A stretch of DNA of 64,000 nucleotides, from contig OY294068.1 of NCBI GenBank assembly GCA_958510875.1, positions 25,772,297 to 25,836,296 of the forward strand, in the 5' to 3' direction. The position numbers and the translations under genes are program-made. This DNA is from Endomychus coccineus. Taxonomy: Eukaryota > Arthropoda > Insecta > Coleoptera > Endomychidae. Position 1 is the first letter of the stretch. Each line of letters starts with the position of its first letter. Positions 23,401 to 38,400 of this stretch are shown piece after piece. Below the pieces are notes generated by a model that saw nothing but the letters and a program-made list of their open reading frames with translations, was not told the origin of the DNA and did not search any database.

Positions 23401-26400
23401 TCTCGTAAACGCAATTCTAACTCGTTCAATATTTTCTGGTGTACGAACTGTTCTTCGACGTCCAGGCTTCTTCAAATTTTGTACAGAACCATTTTCACGC
23501 CAATGACGAACCCATAACTTAACAGTTTTACGATTTGGCGCGTGACCCCTATTGTTGTTATTAAACTGACGCCGGAATGCACCCCCCCTAACTTCTTCTA
23601 TCGAATTGCTTCTTATGTAAGTTTCTACACAAAACACGTTGTTGGACTGAGTAATCCATGAAAGTTCAAATGGATGCTGAAATAATGTCTCAAAGCAAAA
23701 AATTAAATAATTATTGATGAAAACTAACAAACTTCTCGTAGAAAAATGGCGTTCCACGAAATTATTAATTTAAAATTTATTTGTGGCAGGCGCCTACTTG
23801 ATTAATATTTTACTTAAATCCCAAGGACTACAGAAGATAATCCCACAGAGAACAACCTATTTAGTTATCTCGTAGGGAATTTATTAATAATATAAAATGG
23901 GTAGTCTATTATGGGGAACCCAGTACAAGGTGTTTCGATTGTTTGTAGCAGAACTTCAACACTCTAGAGAAGATGGTATGAAGTGTACCATCATCCACAA
24001 AAGCTGTGGAGGGGACAGGTGATCACTTCCAACATATCAATGATAGAAGTAGATGAAAAGATGGTGCCAAGACGGACTCCTGTAGAACACCTATATCAGA
24101 GACTTCGTCAACCACCATATGGAGCGTGTTAAAACAATTGTTAATATATGAAGTTATTACAGTTTAAATTTGTATTTTATTCTCATTTTACTATTTAACC
24201 AAAATATGTACATTAGCAGAAATTACTAACCTGTGTGGGAATACCGCGGTCAACGCAGCATTTCTTCTTGATCGCCGAATATCTGTCAGCTGATTTCGAC
24301 TGTAAAACTGCCAAAATCATCGTGGGATTGGCCTTGGCTATCACGTCTTGAATCTGGTCCAAATAAGTAGCCGATCGATCGTCCCTGATCTCGAATATCT
24401 TGTTATTGGCCACTGACCATCGCATGCCGCTCGCCGCCGTTTGCAACACTTTCATAAACTCCTGCGTTTGTCTAGAAAACTTGGCGGGAGTGATAACCGC
24501 CAAACGTTCCATAGTGCCGGCGACAATCATCTGGTTGCCGCGCAGGTCGCGTGTCCAATCGGCCTTGGGGCCCGCCGAATACTTGTTGTTAGCCCCGGCG
24601 AAGATAGCTTCCGTTGGCAAGACGCGACCTTGGAATTGGACGAGATTATTGGCGAGGTCCAAGTCCCAACGACGCACGTTTTCAAGCACCTCGGGATTTC
24701 CGGTTAGACGTTTCGCGAAATCTAGCAACTTCTGTATCCTCTTCTGAGGACCGACACGCGTGTGTTGGGCCAAAGCCGACATCAATTGGAAGTTGTTGCG
24801 TTGTTCGTCGGTTAGACCAGTAAACTGGCATAATTCGGGTACCAAGTAAACCGTTTCGGCCATTCCGGCCCTAATCTCTCTGGGTTTGCTTCTTGATATC
24901 AACATAGGCTGGCTGTCGACTTGTATGTTGATATTATATTTCTGAAAATAAAGAAACAAGTTATAGGAAGCGGAGATAAGAAAGTAGAAATCTCACATAT
25001 AATAAAAAAGAAACGAGTCATTATGAATGAAATTCTTGGAAAAAGTAACTTTTGACATGATGCCTTTAAACAAGCAAAACACATATTATTAATGTCAACC
25101 ACATGTTTTTTGTGGTAAAGAAGATATCATCATCAAAAATGTTATTGCAATGTGTCTCGCTACCTCAAATTTGAAGGTACTATGTGACTCAAACTGATAT
25201 TTTTGGAGAAAATTTCAAAAAAGATCCAATAACAAATTTTGAGATTTATAGAGAAAAAGCTGTGAACAATTAATCATGCGACTTTCCTCTGTTTTGCCAT
25301 CAAAATATCTTTCGGACAGTTCTGCTGGTCAAATTTGAATGATTGAAGGAACAGAAAATATATTGGAAATGATCTTAAAAACTGCTAATGAAAGACGTTA
25401 AATTATACGCTATGTTACATAGAAAATTTTATCCAAATGGTCTATATCAGGGGTCTCAAAACTTTCCGGCCTTAGGTACTGTGACAGTCGCAATGTTCTG
25501 CAAATTACCTGGGGTGTTTCCGGGTCCTTCGAGCCTGTGTATCTACGTCATCTTATAATAATTTACTTGAAAGATATTTTTACTTCATAAATTAATGATT
25601 TTTTTTTCACGTTGAATTATTTTTGGACTGGAGTATAAGTACGCGTAGCTGAGATCTGAGAATAGCTCAAACGGTTTTAATTAAATTTTCCTATTTAATG
25701 GACATTTATCGAAAAAAGAAGGGCCGTCGGGCACGGTCCGATACTAAATCTAACTACATGGAGCGAAAACGGCACGCGAAAAGTCGTCGTAAAGTCGTAT
25801 TAGGTACAACAAGTTTGCACTTTTCTAACTCGCGTGCTACGGGCTTCTCACGTGAACGTCATTCGATTTACGGAAAATTAACTATTTCAAAACAGTTTTT
25901 GACCCGGATTGTGGCTATCACGACCTCTGAAAAGGTTCAAAGTTCACATAATTCTTTCATAATTTGTAGTTCATTATTGTTTTACAACTGAAATAAATAG
26001 GTATGAAATTTGTAGGTTATTGATGTCAGTGTGACAGTGACATAATTATTTCAAACGTAAAGTAAGACACACGTTTTAGGTTTCACAAGCACCCTCGACC
26101 AAGATAATTTTTGATATTCCGGTATATACCTCAGTAAGTAAAATTCATGTATTATTTGTTTAATCTTTTTATTCAGATAAATGACATGATGGTTCCATTT
26201 AAGATACTTATCAACGTATTAAGTTGTAGGTAATTAAAATCTGGCCAAGTATGGTTGCCGATTGAGAATGCGATGTAGTTAGTCTTTGTTAAGTTATATG
26301 TTAATTCAAGAGCATCCAGCAGTCTTTATTGTTTTGAATCCTTCGCAAGCCCTTTCTTTTACAAGATCCCATGATGAACCAGAGAAAATCAAAATTATGT

Positions 26401-29400
26401 CATCTGCATAGGATATTATTTTACCGTTTATATTGCAATTGCAGAGTGTGTTGATATAAACTAGGAAAAGTATCGGGTCTAATACTGTACCCTGTGGAAC
26501 TCCTATATTAACTGTCAATGAGTCACCCAAAGTACCGTTAATTTTAACTATTTGACACCTATTTTCTAAATAGTTTTTATTAAAGTGTGCATCTTTCCCC
26601 TGATTCCATAGCTAGAGAGTATATCTACTAGTTATTTTTATGAACCGTGTCGAAGGCCTTAGCTAAGTCCATAAATACTGCAATTGTTTTTGATTATTAT
26701 TAAAATTATTTGTGACAAAGTTTGTTAATTCAATGATGACATCAGCCGTACTCAAATTATCTCGAAATCCAAACTGATTATTGGAAAGAATACTGAATCT
26801 ATTAAAGAAACTCATTATCCTTTTTTTCAAACATTTTTCGAAAATTTTGAAATAAGACTGATGGGGCGATAGTTGTCAATGCGATTTTTACTAACCAATT
26901 TGAGTAGGGGAATTACAATCACTTTTTTAAATGCTTCAGGGACAATTGAAGTTTTGAATATTAAGTTAAAAATGTGTTTTAAGAGTTTAATAATAAAGTA
27001 TGGAACATTTTAATTATTTTAACAGAGGTGACATCCAAGCCAGGGATACTGTTATTTTTTAATGCTATTGAATTGATAATAGATAGATAGATAAAGTTTA
27101 TTGTGTTAATACTACAAATTTAGTTTACACTCGTCAAATACAACAGTTTAAAATTAATGTAAATACATGGATTACAAGACACAAAATGGCAAGTGTTAAA
27201 ATTCAGCGAAGACGTAAATTTAAAATAAATCAGTTATTTGATGGAAAGTACCGTTTGATATTGGTTACATTTCAATTGTTTTCAAATCTAAGAACTCATA
27301 TATGGAATAAAATGCATTTGTTGTGAGAAATTTTTTGATGGTGATCTTAAATTTACTTAACTCTAGATTTCGAACATGGTTAGGACATTTGTTAAACATT
27401 TTAAATGACAAAAAATTAGGGCCCGTTTGTGATATACTCAACCTAAAGCGGTTTGGACGAATGTCTAATTTATTGCGCGTGTTATGATCATGAAAGTTAC
27501 AATTTAAAGATACTTGGTCGGATTGATGAAGCTTATATGCATGTAAAAGGCATTCCAGTATAAGTAGGCTTGGAAAAGTTAAAATTTTTAGATTTTTGAA
27601 AGTGCTTTTGCAACATTCTCTGTAGCCTTTATTCCCCAGGATTCTAATAGCTTGCCTTTGTAACCTAAAAATCCTCCTCACTTCAGAGCTATGTCCCCAC
27701 AATATTATACCGTATCTAACATGGGATTCAAAAGTTGCAAAGTAAGTGGTACGCAGTACATTGGTGGATAGTGAATTGGAAAGATTCCTTAAGACAAATA
27801 GTTTTTTTTTTTAATATACCTGCAAGATGATCTATATGAACTAACCATTTTAGGCTTACGTCAACAAAGATGCCCAAAAATTTGGCGTGTGCACCTTTGT
27901 CAATCTGTACTGTGGTGTGTTTCAGAGTAAACATAAGTTTTATAGTCTTTTCTTGATTAATGGCTAGTTGATTTGCCGAGAACCACTCACAGGCCCTCGA
28001 CTCCATCCTCTCACCCAGAGCCGTCACATTATCCTCGTTAGCATCGGAAACTGACATGGTATTGTCGTCCGCAAAAAGTTCAACAACTGCATCTGGCAAG
28101 TAGTCGGGGAGATCGTTGATGAATATGAGAAACAACAAGGGCCCAATTATAGAGCCCTGCGGCACCCCCACTTCCGCCAACGACCCCTCCGAGTACCCGC
28201 CGTTTACAAATACTTTGAAATATCGATTTGACAGATAGGATTTAATCAGATCTAAGCTTTTTCCAACAAAACCATATTTCTCCAGTTTGCTCAGTAGCAT
28301 CGGGTGAGAAACACAGTCAAAGGCCTTTGAGAGATCTAAGAAAATAGATAATGAGTGTAACCCTGGTTCAAAGCAATCAAGAGTTGATTGAATGAAATGT
28401 AAAATGGCATCAATGGTGTTTTTGTTTTTTCTAAAGCCAAATTGGAACTGAGAAAGGAGAGATCTTGTTTCAAAATATTCTATCATTTGCTGACATATAA
28501 TTTTTTCAATAACTTTGGAAAAAGTGGGAAGGAGTGATATAGGGCGATAATTTTCGGCCCTGTTTGTGTCACCCTTTTTGTGCAATGAAACTACTTTTGA
28601 AAGTTTTAAGCAGTCTGGAAACACACCCCGATTCAGACCAGTTTTGTCAGCGGTAAAACCAAATTACTCACATTTCGATTTAGATGACATGGAGAAAGTC
28701 CAAAAATATCAGATGCTTTGCTGTTTTTTAATGATAAGATTGTTTCGCGAATTTTGATTGGAGATACTTCAGAAAAAGAAAAATTTAAGTGGTTTGGTAG
28801 AACTTTGAGAAAACAATCTTCAAAACATTTTGCTAAGGGTGATATTTTATTAATAATTTTCTTTGGTACCTCACTAAAGTATTTCTGAAAAGTATTAGCA
28901 GAGATATCATGATTTTCGAATTTTTTTGCACCATTCCTTTCTTTATTTACGAGCGACCACATAGTTTTTTGTTTGTTACTAGAATCTAGTATAATTTTAT
29001 CATATGCTATCTACTTTAGCTGACTTTAAAGCTTGGTTATATTTTGAACGAAGTTTATTGCGTGCATCGGTTTTATAAAAATTGTACATGTGATTAATAA
29101 GTTCTAATTGGGTTCTCATCATTTTTAGGTCATTTGTGAACCATTTTATGCCTGAGTCTTGACTTTTTCCTTTTATTATCTTTTCAGGAAAAGAAATGAG
29201 GTAAGAATCTACAATATTTTCCTGGAATATTCTAAAACATTGATCTACATCCCCCTCACTATTCAAAAAATCCCATGTTAGATTATTCAAGATACTGTGC
29301 ATGACATCAAAGCCATGGGCAGTAAGAGGTCTGCACTTAAAACTTGTACTTGAGTTTGCGTTACCTGGTAAATGTAGGCAAACCTCTTGTGCCATGTGGT

Positions 29401-32400
29401 CTGACATGTCAGTTCTTATCACAGCTGCTGTACCAATAAGTTCAAAGTTAATGAAAATGTTATCTATGCAATTTGTATTCCTAGTGGGTTCGTGAATCAA
29501 CTGTGTGAATCCAAAAGTATGGAGTAGATCACAAAAAGCAGTTGCATATTTGTCAGGAGAGCTGAAAGATAAGTTAAAATCACCACAACAAATTATCTTT
29601 TCATTCATATTAAAAGATGATAATATTTTATTCACTGTCTCATAGAAATGTTCAAAGTTGCCAGTAGGTGAGCGGTAAAATGTTAAAATTATGATGTTGA
29701 TATTTATAAGCCGCACTGCAGCGACTTCACATGCAAGTTCAATTGAAAGATTATTTATTTCATGTAAGCAATGAAAGTGTGATTCCTTTGTTAATATTAA
29801 AACACCACCGTGTATATGATCCACACGAGAAAAGGAGGATGCAGTGTACCAACCCTCTATTAGTAGTCCTGATGCTTCTGATGGTGTAAGCCATGATTCA
29901 GTCAGACAAGCTACTGTATATTTTGGTTTTGTGGTTAGAAATGCTTCAATATTATTCAGTTCATTTTTAATGCATTGGATGTTCATATGTAATAGATTTA
30001 AACAGGTTATCTTCTCAGGTGTATTTTTGCTTGAAGTTATAGTTTTGTGAGTTTTATTTATTTTATTGGTACCTAAGCTGTTAACCGTTATATGTTTTTT
30101 GTTTGTATTATCTCATTTCCAGGGTATTTTTTGGCAAAATAGAAGCGATATCATTAGGAGTTAGATACATAGAGGTAGAGTTTTCTGTTATTTTTAATTT
30201 CTTTTTAGGAATTTATTGTTTTGCATTTTATTTCCAATTGTACTAAAAAAGTAGTTGTTAGCATAGTTAGCAGCGCATTTTTTTTTGGTGATTATACTAT
30301 TATTTTCATCTATTAATTGAATAATATTATCTTTATTCATCATTGAATTGGTAGCATTATTAATTAATGCGTAGATTTTTTTTTTGAATTATTGAAGTTT
30401 TTATTAATTTCGTAGAAATTTTTAGCATATATTATAATTTTGTCAAGTCTGTTTCTGTAAGCTTTGAACTAGTAATTCAAAACAATAACTTGGTAAAAAC
30501 TCACCTGTCTATAATATTGAACATAGCTCATACTCGATCCGTCCGTCTTTGGGAAGGTACTTTTTGGTGTTGCATCGAAATCTACATCGTCAATGCGGTA
30601 GGTCTTGTTGTTATAATAAGTGAGGACGACTCTCCCAATGACTTTGCTCTGGAAGGCAGTTCTGGAGTTTCTATCTTCGGAACATCTTAACAACTCATCA
30701 TAAACATTATCGGTTCGCATCACTTTAACAGTGATTTCCGAGTTCATCAGAATGTCTTTCTCGTGTTGCCGAATGGATGTAAAGTAACCAGGCCATAGCT
30801 CCAACTTGTATTCGGGAATGGAAATCTGAAATAAATAATGATAGACCTGTACTACAAGGACGTGAACAAACTAACTTAATTATATTAAATATTTGGTCAC
30901 CTAATCATCATCTTCAGTACAGTTAATTATTTTGATTTGATTACTCAGAGTGTTACTCCCAAAGCAGGTAATGATTTAATGCTCTATTCTAGAATTCCCA
31001 ACTTTTGATTTCAGTGCAATTCTCAATTGAACATAACTTTAGTGATGAGATGAGCATCTCACCACCGTGTTAAAAAAGATGTTCAGTCAGTTTCGCTTAG
31101 AAATATTACAGTTTTAACAAAATAAGTAATTCCGTTTCGTCATATTTTTTATTTATTAATGATATCATATACATATACACACATACATATACAATAACAA
31201 CAATATTTCAACGGATAGGCACCTAAATCAAATAAAAATAAAAACAATTCAATGGTGAGTATAAGTAATGTTCAGAATCGTTCAATATTACAGGATACAT
31301 ACAGGGTGTCCTCGAACTGCGTGGCTAAAATAAAACCGAAGATTCTTTGATTCGAAAAAAATTTGATGAGCTTTTTTACTTTTGCCTCAAGTGTCTTGTT
31401 TAGCCGGTAGAGGGCTTCAAAGTTGCAAAAATAATTTTGTTTTTTCGGTATAACTAAATAAATAAAATTAGTAAGCCAAAATTGCAGACTCGGAAATTAA
31501 TTTTTTCAAGCTAATCCGTTGATTTTATCAAAATTTTCTAAGAGTAAGAAAAGTTTTCAAATTAGATAAGCTATCTACATATAAATATCGAGTGAATTAC
31601 ATTGACCACAAAAAAGTCCTGGACACTTTTCCCGTTACATCCTCAAGTTTGAGCCATTTCTATGGTCTCTAAGGCTCTGTGCTCCACTCGCAAAAATGGC
31701 CATTATTGACAGTAACTCACCTGCTAAATATTGTAAAAGTTCTTCATCACGTTCTCAAGTTATACCAAACAAACAATTATTTTTGCAATTTTGAAGCCCT
31801 CTACCGGGTAAACAAGACACTTGAGGCAAAAGTAAAAAGGCTCATCAACTTTTTTTCGAATTAAAGAATCTTCGGCTTTATTTTGGCCACGCAGTTCGAG
31901 GACACCTGTATATTTCAATTTTTTTTTAAGAACAGCGGTAATTTATTTATATTTCTTATTTCCAATGGTAATAGATTGTATGTTTTTGGTGCAAGATAAT
32001 TAATGAATTTCAGATTTATATTTTTGTGACTTAGAGGAATTTTTAGATGTTTATTTGTTTTAATTCTTGTTTCATGTGTTTATAAATAGTTTGAGTTTTT
32101 TATTTTTATGGAAATAAATATTGAAAATAAATAGTTCATACAGAACATAGTTGGTCGTTATATAGCAATTTGGAAGGAAATAACCTTCTCTTTTTTAAAA
32201 TGATGTTTTGTATCACTTTTAAAGAATGTAGATTTATTTCATTTTTTCCTCCCCAATACCATAGCGTAGAATTGATTCAATAAAAGATTTATACATCAGA
32301 ATTAGTGATTTTTTGTTTAGAAAATTTTTCATGATATAAAATTTGTGAATTATAATCTTCTGATCCTATTGGTAAGGTATTCTATGTGTGTGAACCATTT

Positions 32401-35400
32401 AAGATGTTGATCTATGATAATTCCTAAATATCTAATTTTATTATTCTCAGATATTTTGTTAGAATTATTTATTTCAATGATATTAAATTCAGGACGATTT
32501 GAAGTAACTGAAAATGCAATATAATGGTTTTTTTGAATATTTAATGATGGTTTAAAAGTATTAAGTCAGTTTTCAGTCTTGATCATTCCTTCAATAACCT
32601 TATATTTAATTTGATTCCAGGTTTTTCCTGCAAAAATGAGCACTATATCATCAGAATAAGATAATATTTTTCCATCAATATCTAGGTTTAAAAGAGAATT
32701 TATATAGGCTATAAACAGAATGGGTCCGAGTACTGTTCCTTGTGGTATGCCGGTTTCAATAGTTAATGGATCACTTCTAGTTTTATTTATTCTGAGGTTT
32801 CGTTTTCGATCTGTTAGATAATTCTGAAATACCTTTAAAACAATTCCTCTAATACCATAGTGTGACAATACCTCAAGATGTTTGTTATGGGGAACAGTGT
32901 CGCAAGTCTTCGCTAAGTCGATAAAGACTGCTATGCATTTATATTGTCATTTAGGATTTGTGTTACCTCTAATGTAAGTTTATACATTGCGTCTTGTGTG
33001 CTGATACCTTCTTTGAAGCCAAACTGGTTTTCTGATAATATATTTATACAGGGTGTCCCAGGTTTTAGTAGCAGAACTTTATCAGTCGATAGAAAATTTG
33101 ATTTTGAGAAAAAAAGTTCCTATCAACATATATGCACAGGTGCTTAATTTTTGAGATATTGAATTTTATAAAAAATCTCTTAATTTTGTTCGTATCTTCA
33201 AAGATAATCAAGATGTCTGAATGAAATTTGGTACCGTGGATGCATAGATAGGTTACTACATTTGCACATGATTTGAGACCGGTATTAGTTCCATTGGCGT
33301 AGATATAAGTGTTTAATAACAATAAATTGATCCGAAGTGTTATCACCCTGTAAAGGTTACCTTTTAGTAACAAATTTCATGCAGAATTTGTATCAAGAGA
33401 AATAAGGTCTCTTGATATTTCTCTGTATCCACCGTTTCACGACAAATTTGATTTTTGTGATCTATTACCACCACCATGAAAATCGGATGAAAATTGGAAA
33501 AAGGTTTTCGTTGAAGTTAGAAGATCTATTGTAGGACGTAGTGAACTATGTATACGAGAAAATGGGAATCATTTTGAAGAATTTCTTTTAAATTAGTACA
33601 TAAAATTTAGAAAATGGTGTCTTGTTAACTCTTGTTGGTGAACTTACTATAAATTTAATTACATTGTAGTTATCTGGTTTAAACATTTTTGGAAATAAAA
33701 ATTTGATATTCGGCCTTTATTTGTAATATATTGCTGTTGAGATTAGAAAAGACAGCTTATGTTACTAATGCACTAAAAGATGCTCTTTAATTTGATGTTC
33801 CTCTTTTTCCAATTTTCACCCGATTTTCAGGTGGTGGTAATTAATCACAAGAATAAAATTTGTCGTGAAACGGTGCCAGGTACAAAGAAATATCACGAGA
33901 TCTTATTTGTATCAATTTAAATTCTGCATCGAAATTTATTACTAAAAAGTAACCTTTACAGGGTGATAATACTTTTCGGGTCAATTTATTGTTATTAAAT
34001 TCCTTCGGTATTCTTTGGATCTCAATGAAGAATCCACTCGAGAGTTGAAATTGTGGATATTTGCCTACATCATATGGAAAATGCTTCTGATATAATTAAA
34101 TTAGAGGTTACAGATTCCTGTGTCACAAACGTACATTTTTTACTATAACTCCGAAACGAAAAAAGATATCGATGTGCGGTTTTCAAGTTTTTGTTGCAAA
34201 TTTAATCTTATTTTCGAATATTATGTCATAGTTAGTTATACCATGATTGGAGTTTTTGGGATAAAATCAAAAAAACTGTTATCATAACAAATTACGCCCT
34301 CTAGCGATTTTGTTAGGAACTATTGTGTACCAATAGATATGTCAATTGAAAGTACGTACCTTCTCTTCCATACGAACTCAAGTTTACTGAAATCGAATGA
34401 GTCGTTCAATTGATTATGCAATAGCTGCCCCCACTCTCATCAATGTCGGTACGCCAATGGACTTCGGATCAAAATGATGTAAAATTGTCTAACCTTTCTA
34501 ACGATGTTAATAAAGATATACCTTAATGTGAGAATTTCCAGAGAAATTTTAAATTTTAATATTCAATTTTCAATTGCGCCCCCTCGCTTCAAAATGCGGA
34601 ACATGAAAATAATTTCCAGGATTTTCTCATGGTCACTTTATTAACGAATTTTTTTCCCCACATTTTAATTCTCAGTAGTTTTTGAGATATGGCCGAGGGC
34701 CGCCCTTAACTGATCACTGTATATATTACCACATTACAAAAATGGCTTATTTTCGGAATTTATCTTTTTCCAAAAGTTAATGCAGTCAAAATCTTCATCT
34801 GAACCTCCAGATTATCAAAACTCAGTAACACCAGCAATTCTATTATTTTCATTTTTTTTTTACATAATCCTCTATTTACATTATACAGTAACTGTCAGTA
34901 CTGTAGTTAATAATCAAAACCACCCTGCCAATCTATCTGTCGAAACATTGCTCTGACCCTGCCCGCCAGAGCAAAACATCGAACATGTGACTGTTAAAAA
35001 TGACCTCAATTTCCTCAATCAAACCTAGAGCTTGCTTTGAGAGTACTCGAGAGCAGCCAGTCGCAATCGCTATTAACTAAATAACAAAAATTTCTTCTGA
35101 ATTATTTGTGTGCATGTGCCGACGTTATCTGAATTAGTGAACAAATTCGTTGTCATTGATATACATAACTTTTATCATGTGTCATTCAATACTCCCTATA
35201 AGTCAAACTCTCTTTAACTTAAGCAGATTAAGATGGAAAATGATAATTAGAGTTAAGGAGAGTTGACTTTTGGAGTTGTATTACTTTGTAAACAAAATTG
35301 CTTACCCTTGCATTGGGGTCATAGTAATCCCGTTGTATCAGTTGCAATTTGAGCAGAGATAAGCATTTACGAACAATTATATTGAATACTTGAAGATAAT

Positions 35401-38400
35401 GGTGATCACCCCATGCGAGCTCGCCCACCATTCGAATCTGAATTCTAATGTTCTCTTCGGCTGAAAAATATAATACCATAGTAAAAAGGTAAAAAAAATG
35501 AGCAGTTCGCAAAATCCTTTATGAACAAACTATAAAATGGGTAAGTAATTGACCATCAATTATTTTCAATTCACCCATTCTATCTAGTTAGTTTATATCA
35601 ACAGTCAAAGGTTCACTTGAAGGTTCAATATCATTTTCACTTACTACTATCTGTTTGGGCAAACAGTTCCATGGGATCAGGACTCAATCGTTGTGGTGAA
35701 TATAGCACAGTACCATCAAACAAAAATCCATTGACTACTGATCTTATAGCGGTTCCCAATAACCTCTTTTTTTGCCTCGTGTCATCTATTTCCGGAGAAA
35801 AATCTACACGATACTGGAACAGGCACCAAGTGCCGTGCTGGATCACTTTGAAGAAGTTAGCACTTAGCTGGATTGGCTGTCCAGTTGAACCTACAAAACG
35901 ATTTTCCTGAATGCTTATATAAGTCAAGACACTAAACTTTATGAATAACTTGCTTCCAGACTAGCTGGATTTTTCTAGCTACCCAATATGCCACAAAATT
36001 TTCTGATGAACAACTTCTGTGTAGTATTCAATAGCTAATCGAAATTTTCAATATACAAGTTGATCATCTGAAAATTTTCAATAACAAAATTGGAAAGCCT
36101 CAAAATGTGAGTATAACAGATATGTGGAAAAATTAATAAACCTTGTTTGGTTTGAAGCTGGGCGGGACGTGTATGAATAACTTCATTGCGATTTTGACGA
36201 CCTCTAACCCCACCATTTCCTCCACCCCTATCATGAGATGCTTGAGATTGCCCAGCATCTCCAGCTCCGCTAACATCTGCAATGTTATTGTATTAAAAAA
36301 GAGAATAGTCAGATTAAAGAAAAAAACATACGACGAACGGGTTCGATCTGCTCTGGTATCAAGTCTTCCCCCCCACCTTGTCGAGATCCACGGCCCGCCA
36401 TAAGCTGCAAAGATAAATAAAGTGAAGAACATGTTTATTGAAATTAATGAAATACATCATGCAATTTCATCATTATTATTGAAGAGCTTTCATTTTATAC
36501 AAGATTTTCACATTTATTTACAATAATTGCACTAGAGGTATGAGGCGCCGTTTGTGCCATAATTATTACTTACTCATATAATTGATATATTTGTACCAGT
36601 GAAAAAATTTAGAACCTCAAATTTCCAGGTATGGTATAGTACGCAACTTAAGAAATTAATAATTGAAAAAGGGTAGCTCATAAAAGATTCAAAGTTACGG
36701 GAGATATAGACCATTATCATCAATTCAATAACCTCCGAACAAGATGTAAACAGCTTCAGACCCAAATGTCATGAAAGTTATGTTGAAAAAATCGAAAGAA
36801 ATATTGCTAATGATCCTAGTTGTTTTTGGAATTATATATAAAAATTCTCGGGAAATAGGTCACAAAACAACATGAATAAAATGATAAATAAATGGCATAA
36901 GAATAAGATAATCCCTATTGAATTAAAAAATAAATTAATTTGCCATAATGGGCTAGCACCTTACATCTATGGGCTTCCCAAACTACATACAAATGATATA
37001 CCTCTAAGACCCATTGTTAGTAATATTGGAGCGCCTACTTACAATTTATCCTATCAAAATCTATCAATAATATAATAGGAAAAAATGAATTCTATGTAAA
37101 AGATTCATGGCACTTTAATGAATTTATAAAAAATCAATCCGTACCCGTAAACCATCAACTGATTTCCTTGGACGTTGTTTCTTTATTTGCAAATATACCT
37201 GTTGTTTTGGCATTGAATAGCATAAAAAACGTTGGGCAGAGATTAAAAACCACACACCTCTAGATCAATCGGAATTTATAAATGCTGTAAAATTTTGTTT
37301 AGAATGCACATATTTTCAGTATGGGGAGCAATTTTTTGGACAAATATTCGGCACAGCAATGGGATCTCCTATTTCAGCTACCATTGCTAACCTCGTTATG
37401 GAGTGCCTAGAGGAATCTGTTATGAGTTCATTAGATTTTCGGCCTGTATTCTTTAAACGGTATGTAGACGATTGCCTTATGTGTGTTTCCAACGATAAAA
37501 TTCAATATGTAATTGATAAATTTAACAAGTTCCACTGTAAACTTCAATTCACTTGTGAAATAGAATTAAACAATGACATAAATTTCCTAGATATGAACAT
37601 TAGGCATGATGCAGATGGAAAAATAAAAACCTCTTGGTTTACTAAAGTATGGTCTCAACGTTATCTTCACTTCAATTCCGTTGCACCAGCTTGTTATAAA
37701 AAAAGTGTCATAAACAGCCTTACAGATCGCGCGATAAAATTGTCCCACGCAGATGACCGCCCCAAAAATTTAAAAATTGTTCGTAATACACTAGAATTGA
37801 ATGACTACCCAAAAACTTTTTTCAATCCTATCATTAAACAAAGAATAAACAAAATCTATAATGGTTCGTCGTATAAAAATAACATAAAAGGTAATACAGA
37901 CAATTTTATAACTCTACCTTACATTCCGGAGACCTCAGAGAAAATCAAAAAATGTTTGAAAAAGTATGATATAAATGTTGCGCATAAACCTACTAATTGT
38001 GTTGGGAAATATTTCTCAAATCTAAAACCTTTAATACCCAAAGATAAACAAACCCACACAGTGTATAAATTGAATTGTTTAGATTGTGATGGAACCTATA
38101 CTGGAATCTCTAAACAATATTTACAAAAAAGAATGTACGGCCATAAATACAGCACAAGAAATAACAACTTAGAAAATTCCACCGCCCTTGCTAAGCATTG
38201 CTTTGATTATAACCATCAATTTGATTACAAAAATGTTAATATCTTAACTAAGGAAACCAATTATTATAAAAGATCTATCCTGGAGATGATTCACATAAAA
38301 CGGGACCCCAAATCTGTAAATCATAGGGTAGACACACAAAATCTAAGTCATATTTATACTAATTTGATTAAATAATCTCTTGCAAATTCTTACATACGTC

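Noticed and set aside
24400..24747. 115-codon plus ORF
   Set aside because: Antisense shadow of piwi exon 7; the minus frame matches PIWI proteins and has proper splice sites.
36133..36432. 99-codon minus ORF as one exon
   Set aside because: It spans two short piwi exons and an intron; correct phases are reached only by splicing at 36332 and 36276, in a different frame.
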